From assembly GCA_036380925.1 (NCBI GenBank), contig DASVDW010000216.1, positions 1-13,817 of the forward strand: DNA of 13,817 nucleotides. Direction: 5' to 3'. This stretch comes from JAICLV01 sp036380925. GTDB taxonomy: Bacteria > Actinomycetota > Actinomycetes > Acidothermales > Acidothermaceae. This document shows, one piece after another, positions 7,831 through 13,817 of the stretch (position 1 is the stretch's first letter; each line of letters begins with the position of its first letter). The translations under genes were made by a program, and so were the position numbers. The notes under the pieces were generated by a model. It searched no databases, was not told the origin of the DNA, and was given only the letters and a program-made list of their open reading frames with translations.

Positions 7831-10094
7831 CTAGCCAAGAAAAGGCGTTGCGGCGCAACGACTTTTGGGCGTGCGCGCTGCTCCTGGTCGCCGGCATCGC
7901 CGCCCAGTTGGCGATGTGGCAAGCCAGTCAGCGCGACGCGTACCTCGTCGCGACGCCGCTGCTCGCACTTGTCACGGCGGCAGGCGCCTGGCAACGGACG
8001 GCGCGCCCGATGGGGCCGGTGCGGGTTGCGCTTCAGGGCGCGAAATTGCTTGCCTGCATGGGCTTGCTGGCGTACTTCTTCACGTCCGGTCTGATCATGT
8101 TGCCGGAGCAGCACGCCATCGGACAATCGCCGGCCAGGCCGTCGATGACCGCCACGGTCGGAGCGATCCTGCTGGTCGGCCAGCTCGTTCAGTCGGCGAC
8201 CGCGACGACCCGGCGCGACCTTTCCCTCGCGGCGCCGGCGATCTGCGCGATGCTGGCACAGGCTGGCGTCGCGGCCCACGACGCAGCGCCCGCGCCCGCG
8301 TTCGTCGTCGCGCTGGTGACGATGATCGCCGGTGTCGCGTTGGTCTTTCGCGGCGAGTTGCTCGACGAGTCGGTCGAGGTGGTCGCGACCAGGCGATGGT
8401 TCGTCGTGCCGTCGGTGGTGTTGCAGGTCGTCGCGCTCGCCGCCGTTGTGTTTGTGTTGGCGCCCGACTCGTTCGCGCTGCACGCGCGCTCGGTGTCGCA
8501 TGCGAAGCCGCCGAAGCCAACCTCGCCGTCGGTTCAGGGCGGCGCCTCGGCCCTCGACCCCCACAGCCAGGCGATCGCCGATCCGGGCACCGGACGGCTC
8601 GACCTGCACGTGCGCGGCGCGTTGTCCAACGCGCCCGTCTTCGTCGTCCCGGCGGCGGCGCCGCCGTATTGGCAGGGCGCCGTGTACGACCACTACGACG
8701 GCGCCGGATGGACGATCACCGGCGAGTCCACCCGGCGTCCCTGGTCTGTCGACGCCACGACCACGCCCCCGACGCAACGCGCGCCCGCCGACCGGGACGC
8801 GACGGCAGGGCAAGCGCAGTCTCGCACCGACATGGTGCAAATCGTCACGCCGCAGGTGCAGCATGTCGTCTTCGCCCCGGGCCGGGTGACGGCCTACGCC
8901 GGCCCCGGAACGGTCAGCTCCGACGGCGTTGGGAACGCGCGGCTCACGGTCAGCGCAACGGGGCCGCCGTCCAGTCGCGATTACAACGTGGTTTCGACGA
9001 GGCCCAACCCGCCCACGTCGGAACCGCCGGCCAGCGCCGCGGCTGACATCCGCGACCCGCGATGGCTCCAACTGCCGGCCAACTTGCCGCAACGGGTCAC
9101 CTCGCTGTCGCACCGGCTGATCGACGACGCGCCATCGCGCGCCGCCGCGGTCGACACCGTGGACAAGTACCTGCGCGGTGTCGCCACGTACAACCTGGAC
9201 GCGCCGGTGGCCGCGCCCGGCGAGGACTCCGTCGACAGCTTCCTTTTCGTTACGCGGGAAGGCTTTTGCGAGCAGTTCGCCAGCGCGGCGGTGGTCTTGC
9301 TGCGGGCGGCTGGAATACCGGCACGGCTGGTCACGGGCTACTCGCAGGGCGACCTCACCAGCGACCCCGGGCGGCGGGTCATGCGCGCCGCCGACGCGCA
9401 CGCGTGGGTCCAGGTGTGGTACCCGGGTGTGGGCTGGGTCGACTCCGATCCCACCGCGTCCGCCGTCCTCGGCGCGACGCCCGATCAGGCGGCCGACGCA
9501 TCGCCCGCGGCCGAAGCTTCCGTTGGCGCGTCGCCGTCCGCGGGCTCCTCGGGCGCAGGCCCGTCGAGCGCGTCGCCGAGCGCGGCGCCCGAGTCGAACG
9601 CGTCGCCCAACGCCGAGCCGTCGGCGCGAGCGGCGACCGATCACGTCGGCCTGCGCGACGTTGTCGGCACTGTTCCCGGGGGGCGCTTCGGGCTGGCCGC
9701 CTTCGTCGTCGGGCTGGTGTTGGCCGGTCGCGGGTTCGCGGTGATCGGACGGCGTCGCGGCCGCCGCCGGGCGACCGCCCGTGGCGCGCTGACGCCGGGT
9801 GGCGGTCCGGTGCTGCAGGCGTACCTGCGGTTGGACGACGAGCTGTCACGACATGGTCACGCGCGGGCGACCGGTGAGACTGCCGGTGAGCTGCGGTCTC
9901 GGCTCGGCGGTCTACCGGGTTCGCCCGTACCCGCCCGAACCGTCGGGCTTGCCATCGATTTGCTCGAACGGGAGTGCTACGGGATCGAGCCTCTTACCGA
10001 AAGCGAAACTAGCTTCGCGGTGGACGTATTTGGACAATTGCTCGTATCGGTGTCATTGCTTGAAAGTTTCGGCGCACCGGTGGCTGCGAAGTAA
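7827..10094 (+). CDS. TgpA-like membrane transglutaminase with C-terminal DUF4129-like domain (second copy)
   Basis: 755 residues from ATG 7827, coupled to DUF58 by an ATGA overlap and with no strong ribosome binding site of its own. Several hydrophobic segments lie in residues 12-213. The extracytoplasmic part starts near 214; shared with the first copy are RLDLHVRGALSNAPVF, the PPYWQGAVYDHYDGAGW element and the transglutaminase core. The triad is intact: Cys481 (EGFCEQFA), His525 (ADAHAWVQVWYPGVGW) and Asp541 (DSDPTAS). Unlike the first copy it has a ~55-residue Ala/Ser/Pro-rich linker (about 550-604) between the core and the last membrane segment (about 620-640). The DUF4129-like tail (about 658-720, ending LERECYGI) follows. 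The linker could let the catalytic domain reach further into the wall. Substrate unknown. Confidence 0.92.
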   Translation: MTSQEKALRRNDFWACALLLVAGIAAQLAMWQASQRDAYLVATPLLALVTAAGAWQRTARPMGPVRVALQGAKLLACMGLLAYFFTSGLIMLPEQHAIGQSPARPSMTATVGAILLVGQLVQSATATTRRDLSLAAPAICAMLAQAGVAAHDAAPAPAFVVALVTMIAGVALVFRGELLDESVEVVATRRWFVVPSVVLQVVALAAVVFVLAPDSFALHARSVSHAKPPKPTSPSVQGGASALDPHSQAIADPGTGRLDLHVRGALSNAPVFVVPAAAPPYWQGAVYDHYDGAGWTITGESTRRPWSVDATTTPPTQRAPADRDATAGQAQSRTDMVQIVTPQVQHVVFAPGRVTAYAGPGTVSSDGVGNARLTVSATGPPSSRDYNVVSTRPNPPTSEPPASAAADIRDPRWLQLPANLPQRVTSLSHRLIDDAPSRAAAVDTVDKYLRGVATYNLDAPVAAPGEDSVDSFLFVTREGFCEQFASAAVVLLRAAGIPARLVTGYSQGDLTSDPGRRVMRAADAHAWVQVWYPGVGWVDSDPTASAVLGATPDQAADASPAAEASVGASPSAGSSGAGPSSASPSAAPESNASPNAEPSARAATDHVGLRDVVGTVPGGRFGLAAFVVGLVLAGRGFAVIGRRRGRRRATARGALTPGGGPVLQAYLRLDDELSRHGHARATGETAGELRSRLGGLPGSPVPARTVGLAIDLLERECYGIEPLTESETSFAVDVFGQLLVSVSLLESFGAPVAAK

Positions 10095-10347
10095 GTCCGG
10101 ATCGGGCCGAACGTCCGACAATTGAGGGCGAGTACCGACGTGAGCGCGGTGGGTCGGCTTTCGGTGCAAGGAATTTACGGCGTTAGGCGTAATCGTCCGA
10201 ATACTCGACGGAGCAAGGCGACTGGCCGCCCGTCCATGACCATCCACCGTTCGTTCACTCCTCATAAATAGCCGTCAAGCAATTCATTTGCGCGACCGAA
10301 GGTCAGGTACGCAACACCCCTCACACCTCGACCTTCTAGGAGTTCAT
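10095..10347 (+). promoter_or_regulatory. Lower-GC intergenic region, probable promoter of the TasA-like gene
   Basis: 253 bases with visibly more A/T than flanking genes, especially 10261-10290. Contents: an inverted repeat TTACG-N8-CGTAA (10175-10192), a GGAATT (10170-10175) that resembles an actinobacterial ECF-sigma -35 with an imperfect downstream partner, and ATAAAT (10264-10269) that could be a -10 but lacks a clear -35. AGGAG (10338-10342) is a good ribosome binding site 5 bases before ATG 10348. No terminator for the upstream operon and no riboswitch fold were recognised. The promoter is inferred from the gap and composition, not from a clean match. Confidence 0.4.
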
Positions 10348-10968
10348 ATGTCCAAGCAGCCCGAGCGCCGGCGTCGCGTCGTTCGTGCCTTCGCTCCGGC
10401 CGTCGGTCTGCTGGCCGCCGGCCTCCTGGTCTGGCAAGGCAGCTACGCCGCGTTCTCCGCGACCACCAACAACACCGGTAGCACGTGGGGCGCCGCCAAA
10501 CTGACGCTGGAGAACAACGGCGGCAGCGCAGGCGCCTACAACGCGACCACCACCGCCGCGTTCGGCGGGTCGAACATGAAGCCCGGCGACAGCGGCAGCG
10601 AGTGTGTCACGGTGGAAAGCCTCGGCACCGCCGGCGGCAACCTGGTCCTTTGGGGCGCGCTCGACCCGTCGTCCGACGCCACGATGGCGGCTCAGGTCAG
10701 CGTGAGCGTCGTAGCCGCGAAGAACGTTGGCGACATCACGCAGGACTGCACCGGGTTCCCGTCGACCGGCACGACGCCTGTCATCACCAACAAGGCGCTG
10801 AACGCGCTTCCGGCCAACTACGCGGGTGGCACGCAGGTGACGATCGCGGCGGCCGACAAGGTCTCCTACAAGCTGACCTGGACCTTCAACAGCCTGGGGA
10901 GCACGACTCTCGACAACCCGATGCAGGGCAAGACCGCCAAGGCGGACTTCACCTGGGAACTGCAGTAA
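10348..10968 (+). CDS. Secreted TasA/camelysin-like protein with SipW-type signal peptide
   Basis: 206 residues from ATG 10348 (AGGAG 5 bases upstream). The N-terminus has Arg-rich residues 7-13, a hydrophobic core at about 14-29, then QGSYAAFSATTNNTGSTW. This is the signal peptide style of SipW-dependent proteins such as TasA and CalY, with cleavage expected between Ala34 and Ala35, just before Phe. The mature part has the family traits: a KLTLENNG strand, a MKPGD turn (77-81) leading to CVTVESLG, and a YKLTWTF strand near the end. Cys86 and Cys134 are the only cysteines after export and may pair. TasA-type proteins form surface or matrix fibres; that role here is inferred. It lies directly before a gene that encodes a SipW-type peptidase. 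A frame extending upstream to 10288 was rejected because it crosses the ribosome binding site. Confidence 0.8.
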   Translation: MSKQPERRRRVVRAFAPAVGLLAAGLLVWQGSYAAFSATTNNTGSTWGAAKLTLENNGGSAGAYNATTTAAFGGSNMKPGDSGSECVTVESLGTAGGNLVLWGALDPSSDATMAAQVSVSVVAAKNVGDITQDCTGFPSTGTTPVITNKALNALPANYAGGTQVTIAAADKVSYKLTWTFNSLGSTTLDNPMQGKTAKADFTWELQ

Positions 10969-10983
10969 TCGGCTGAACGCCTA

Positions 10984-11037
10984 ATGCCGGCCGGCTCCCA
11001 AGTCCAAGCGTCACGGGGCTTGGGAGCCGACCGGCAT
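10984..11037 (+). terminator. Long hairpin between the TasA-like gene and the SipW fusion gene
   Basis: Bases 10984-11002 (ATGCCGGCCGGCTCCCAAG) pair with 11019-11037 in 18 of 19 positions (one C/A mismatch at 10991/11030) around a 16-nt loop. It starts 15 bases after the TasA-like stop and ends 54 bases before the fusion gene start. No T-run follows, so it is either a rho-independent-like attenuator of the high-GC type or an mRNA-stabilising stem that would make the cargo more abundant than the peptidase. Confidence 0.7.
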
Positions 11038-11075
11038 AAGCGCTAAGCACCGCGAAACAACAGCCCGGCACGCGG

Positions 11076-11083
11076 AAAGGAGG
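11076..11083 (+). promoter_or_regulatory. Near-perfect ribosome binding site of the SipW fusion gene
   Basis: AAAGGAGG lies 8 bases before ATG 11092 and fixes this start. It is the strongest Shine-Dalgarno match in the window. Confidence 0.85.
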
Positions 11084-11091
11084 ACGCGCCA

Positions 11092-13167
11092 ATGGCCACG
11101 CAAGTAGTGCTCGAGCCGACCACGACCCCGGCTTCCAAGCGGCGTGACTTCGGCTCTTCCGCCCGGCTGTGGGGAGGCTTCTTCGGTCGCGCCTGGCTGT
11201 GGTTCGTGGCCGGCTGCCTTGTCGTGACATTCGTGCCGATGCTCTTTGGCTGGCGGCCCTACGTCATCGAGTCCGGCTCGATGACCCCGCGCATCAAGGT
11301 CGGCGACGTCATCTTGTCCTCGCCGGAGCAGAACCCCAACAAGTTGCTCGGCCACGTCACCGTTTTCAAGGATCCCGACCCCTCGCGAGCGGGCACCGTC
11401 AAGTCCCACCGGGTCGTCAAAATCAACCCCGACAACACATTGGTCACCAAGGGCGACGCGAACCCCACTGTCGACCCCGCGCCGGTGCCGATGTCGGACG
11501 TGAAGGGCATCGGCCGCCTGCTGGTGCGCTGGATCGGCCTCCCGCTCATCTGGTTGCAGCAGGGCGCCTGGATCAAGCTCGCCATGGTGGTCCTTAGCTT
11601 TTGGGTCGCCGCCGTGCTGGTTGTCCGCGACCACGACGACGCACTCGTTGATGAGGACGACGCCGACGGCGACCCTGACGGCGACGGCGACGAACTCCCC
11701 GGTGACGACCGCGCCGAGCGCGATGAAGCCGATGCCGACGATGACATCGGCGACGACATCGACGATGACGGCGACGAGGAGGCCGGGGTTGCCCAGCCGG
11801 CGCGATGGAAGCCGCGCCGATCCGGACTCACCTGGTTCAGCCGGTCGCGGCATCGCCGCGCGCTCACCAAGGCCGAGATGACAAGAATGATTGGCGCCCG
11901 CTCCGTTGTGGTCACCGTCACGGCGGGCGCTTTGCTGCTTCCGACCACGACCGCCGCGTTTTCCGCGTCCACGGTCAACACCGCGTCGACGTGGAGTGCC
12001 GCTTCCACTTTCGGACCTAACTACACCAGCGACACAAAGGCGTTGAACCCGTACCTGTATTGGAAGCTTGACGACGCCACCGGCCAAAACGTGGCGGTCG
12101 ACTACTCGGGCAACAGCCGCAACGGCCAGTACAGCCCGACGCCTTCCGGCGCCACGCCTTGGACGATGCAGCAGACCGGTGGGTTGACCGGCCAATCGCC
12201 GAACCTCGCGGTCACCGCGGCCGGGGGCGCCAGCACCAACACGACGTGCGTGACCACGAACGCCGCCGCGCAAAACCCGGCGGTGAACACCTACAGCGAA
12301 ATCATCTGGTTCAAGACCACGTCGACGCAGGGCGGCAAGCTCATCGGCTTCGAGAGCTCGCAGACCGGCGTCTCGAACAGCAACAGCGGCGGCCAATACG
12401 ACCGGCACATCTACATGGACGGCAACGGCGCGCTGACATTCGGCGTCTGGACCGGCCAGACCACGACGGTGAGCTCGGGGCCGGGCTACAACGACGGCAA
12501 GTGGCACATGGCGGTCGCGACCATGGGCAACACCGGCGGCATGCGGCTCTACGTCGACGATGTGCTCGTCGGTTCGCAGGCGTACGTGACCTCGCAGAAC
12601 TACGACGCGCTTGGCGGCGGCTGGTGGCGCGTCGGTTGCGGCAACCTGTCCGGCTGGGGCAGTTACACGACGCAGACGAACTACGGGTTCGCCGGCTCCC
12701 TCGACGAGGCGACCGTCTATACCACCGAGATCTCGGCAGCCGACGTTGACAAGCTGTGGACGGACATCAACCCGGCGCCCGTCATCGTGAGCCTGGCGAA
12801 CGGTGACTTCGAGACCGGCAGCATCTCCCCGTGGACCTGCACCGCCGGCTCGGACATCTCCACAAATTCGCATGGCGGCGCGTACGCGGCGGCGTTGACG
12901 TCGTACGGAGCCTCCAACAACCAGCTCGGGGAGTGCGATCAGACGATCCGGCTGCTGCCGAACCACACGTACACGCTGACCGCGTGGGTGAACCGCGCCA
13001 ACGTCGGTGTGAGCGGCGGAGCCACCGGCTCGGCCGGGGCGAACACCGGGAACTGGCGGCAGGTCAGCTTCACCTTCACGACGGACGCCACCGGATCGTT
13101 CACGGTCTACGCCCAGGAGTTCAACACCAGCCGCCCGGGCTACGTCGACGACATCACCATCAGCTAG
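11092..13167 (+). CDS. SipW-type signal peptidase fused to a second signal peptide, LamG domain and carbohydrate-binding-like domain
   Basis: 691 residues in one open frame. Residues 1-180: a SipW/ER-type (S26B) signal peptidase, with a membrane segment at about 33-52, catalytic Ser63 (ESGSMTP), His106 (KSHRVV, the His that replaces the bacterial Lys), Asp122 (TKGDANP), and a second membrane segment at about 160-178. Residues 180-230: an Asp/Glu-rich linker. Residues 239-260: a basic stretch; 270-287 hydrophobic; then TTTAAFSASTVNTASTW, a SipW-type signal peptide with expected cleavage between Ala288 and Ala289. Residues about 318-556: a LamG/jellyroll domain (YLYWKLDD, GKWHMAVA, RLYVDDVLVG, GFAGSLDEATVY). 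Residues about 563-691: a CBM4/9-like sandwich (NGDFETGSISPW ... YVDDITIS). The predicted three passes place active site and cleavage site outside the membrane. Self-cleavage is inferred. Peptidase and LamG assignments are firm, the CBM less so. Confidence 0.9.
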   Translation: MATQVVLEPTTTPASKRRDFGSSARLWGGFFGRAWLWFVAGCLVVTFVPMLFGWRPYVIESGSMTPRIKVGDVILSSPEQNPNKLLGHVTVFKDPDPSRAGTVKSHRVVKINPDNTLVTKGDANPTVDPAPVPMSDVKGIGRLLVRWIGLPLIWLQQGAWIKLAMVVLSFWVAAVLVVRDHDDALVDEDDADGDPDGDGDELPGDDRAERDEADADDDIGDDIDDDGDEEAGVAQPARWKPRRSGLTWFSRSRHRRALTKAEMTRMIGARSVVVTVTAGALLLPTTTAAFSASTVNTASTWSAASTFGPNYTSDTKALNPYLYWKLDDATGQNVAVDYSGNSRNGQYSPTPSGATPWTMQQTGGLTGQSPNLAVTAAGGASTNTTCVTTNAAAQNPAVNTYSEIIWFKTTSTQGGKLIGFESSQTGVSNSNSGGQYDRHIYMDGNGALTFGVWTGQTTTVSSGPGYNDGKWHMAVATMGNTGGMRLYVDDVLVGSQAYVTSQNYDALGGGWWRVGCGNLSGWGSYTTQTNYGFAGSLDEATVYTTEISAADVDKLWTDINPAPVIVSLANGDFETGSISPWTCTAGSDISTNSHGGAYAAALTSYGASNNQLGECDQTIRLLPNHTYTLTAWVNRANVGVSGGATGSAGANTGNWRQVSFTFTTDATGSFTVYAQEFNTSRPGYVDDITIS
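11629..11784 (+). other. Segment encoding the acidic linker of the SipW fusion protein
   Basis: Codons for residues 180-231 are mostly Asp and Glu with Gly and Ala, including DADGDPDGDGDE. By topology it would face the cytoplasm between two membrane passes. DxDxDG-like spacing recalls calcium-binding loops, but a cytoplasmic site makes that unlikely. Confidence 0.75.
11806..11958 (+). other. Segment encoding the internal SipW-type signal peptide
   Basis: Codons for residues 239-289: a basic n-region (RWKPRR and RSRHRR), a hydrophobic run from Ser271 to Leu283, and the expected cleavage site between codons 11953-11955 (Ala288) and 11956-11958 (Ala289). In-frame ATGs at 11878 and 11887 precede the hydrophobic run; AAGG at 11869-11872 lies 5 bases before the first. 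Confidence 0.7.
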
Positions 13168-13172
13168 CGGCG

Positions 13173-13817
13173 CTAAAACAGCCTGGACGACGGGTCGTCG
13201 GCGCCCCGCAGCGCCGCGTAGTCCAGCGTCACGCAGTCGATCCCGCGGTCGACCGCCAGCACCCGGGCCTGCGGCTTGATCTCCTGGGCGGCGAAGATGC
13301 CGCGCACCGGCGCGAGCAGCGGGTCGCGGTTGAGCAGCTCCAAGTAACGGGTCAGCTGCTCGACGCCGTCGATCTCGCCGCGCCGCTTCACCTCGACGGC
13401 GACCGGCCGGCCGGTCGCGTCGCGGCAGAGCAGGTCGACCGGTCCGATGGCCGTCGGGTACTCCCTTCGCACCAGCGAGAAGCCGTCGCCGAGCGCGGCC
13501 GGCTGGGCAGCCAACAGCGCTTGCAGGTGGGCCTCGACGCCGTCCTTGACCAGACCGGGGTCGAGGCCAAGTTCGTGCGATGAGTCGTGCAGCACCTCTT
13601 CGATGGTGAGCCGCAGTTGTTCGCCGGCCTTGTTCGTGACCGTCCACATGCCTGGTGACTCCTGCAGCGTGCACGGCGGGCTCATCCAGTTGAGCGGCTT
13701 GTACGCGCGGTCGTCGGCATGGACGGACACCGAGCCGTCCGCCTTCACCAATATCAACCGCTGCGCGCTCGGCAGATGGGCGGTCAACCGCCCGATGTAG
13801 TCGACGCTGCATCGCGC
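13173..13817 (-). CDS. nucS: NucS/EndoMS mismatch endonuclease, N-terminal few residues cut by the window
   Basis: Cuts both strands at mismatched bases in the non-canonical mismatch repair pathway of actinobacteria and many archaea, working with the beta clamp in the cytoplasm. 214 residues are visible; the frame is still open at the window edge (ARCSVDYIGRLTAHLPS), and by comparison with mycobacterial NucS about five residues are missing. The N-terminal DNA-binding and dimerisation half includes DDRAYKPLNWMSPP (visible residues 35-48). The C-terminal nuclease has Asp128 (GPVDLL), Glu142 and Lys144 (VAVEVKRR) and Gln154 (VEQLTRY), with the D-x13-E-x-K spacing of the family. It ends in SRLF, a likely clamp-binding tail. 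It converges on the SipW fusion gene with 5 bases between stop codons. Assignment is firm. Confidence 0.96.
   Translation of the reverse strand, partial: ARCSVDYIGRLTAHLPSAQRLILVKADGSVSVHADDRAYKPLNWMSPPCTLQESPGMWTVTNKAGEQLRLTIEEVLHDSSHELGLDPGLVKDGVEAHLQALLAAQPAALGDGFSLVRREYPTAIGPVDLLCRDATGRPVAVEVKRRGEIDGVEQLTRYLELLNRDPLLAPVRGIFAAQEIKPQARVLAVDRGIDCVTLDYAALRGADDPSSRLF

Noticed and set aside
7050..9644. 864-residue open frame on the minus strand across DUF58 and the second transglutaminase
   Set aside because: Same GC-driven effect; Arg-rich composition, no domain, no ribosome binding site, and the plus-strand genes have intact catalytic motifs.
10288..10347. N-terminal extension of the TasA-like protein
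   Set aside because: It would translate through a good ribosome binding site and put a polar stretch before a normal signal peptide that starts at ATG 10348.
10095..10347. Riboswitch (c-di-GMP or c-di-AMP type) in the TasA-like leader
   Set aside because: The region is long enough and biofilm genes often have one, but I could not find the conserved core motifs of either class.
11011..13812. 933-residue open frame on the minus strand across the SipW fusion gene and into nucS
   Set aside because: Long antisense frames are expected in high-GC DNA. The product is a His/Arg/Gly-rich low-complexity string with no recognised domain, and both real genes under it have clear family motifs.
1..13817. 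CRISPR array, tRNA/rRNA, insertion sequence or prophage
   Set aside because: No spaced repeats of CRISPR type, no tRNA or rRNA signature, and no transposase or integrase frame were seen.

Overview
The window is high-GC DNA with dense, GC-ending codons and short gene gaps. A type-2 orotidine 5'-phosphate decarboxylase at one end, a NucS/EndoMS mismatch endonuclease at the other, and MoxR/DUF58/transglutaminase operons between them point to an actinobacterium (Actinomycetota). I cannot place it below that level. Seven genes are complete on the plus strand in the two operons and the stand-alone TasA-like gene, plus a STAS gene and the SipW fusion; pyrF and nucS are cut by the window edges.

Layout: (1) 2-616, 3' part of pyrF, with a weak hairpin after it. 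(2) 856-1284, a small STAS-domain protein whose usual phospho-serine position is Val. (3) 1388-5573, a first MoxR ATPase / DUF58 / membrane transglutaminase (TgpA-like) operon. (4) 5644-10094, a second complete copy of the same three-gene operon, in the same order and orientation but clearly diverged. (5) 10095-10347, a lower-GC non-coding region likely to carry a promoter. (6) 10348-10968, a secreted TasA/camelysin-like protein with a SipW-type signal peptide. (7) 10984-11037, a long hairpin. (8) 11092-13167, a single open frame joining a SipW-type (Ser-His) signal peptidase, an acidic linker, a second SipW-type signal peptide, a LamG jellyroll domain and a carbohydrate-binding-like domain. 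(9) 13173-13817 on the minus strand, nucS, convergent and only 5 bp away.

Most interesting is item 8. A signal peptidase appears fused in frame to what looks like its own substrate. Predicted topology (three membrane passes) puts the active site and the internal cleavage site on the same, outer face of the membrane, so the protein could cut itself and release a LamG/carbohydrate-binding exoprotein, and could also process the TasA-like protein encoded just upstream. The mature N-termini of the two cargoes share a near-identical motif (AAFSAxTxNTxSTWxAA). I infer a compact surface-fibre or matrix export locus. The tandem membrane transglutaminase operons next door handle other envelope substrates, with cross-linking of the exported proteins only a speculation.

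A second oddity is a run of four 11-bp repeats between the first MoxR and DUF58 genes. It reads as three four-codon minicistrons, each overlapping the next start as GTGA and ending on the DUF58 start codon.
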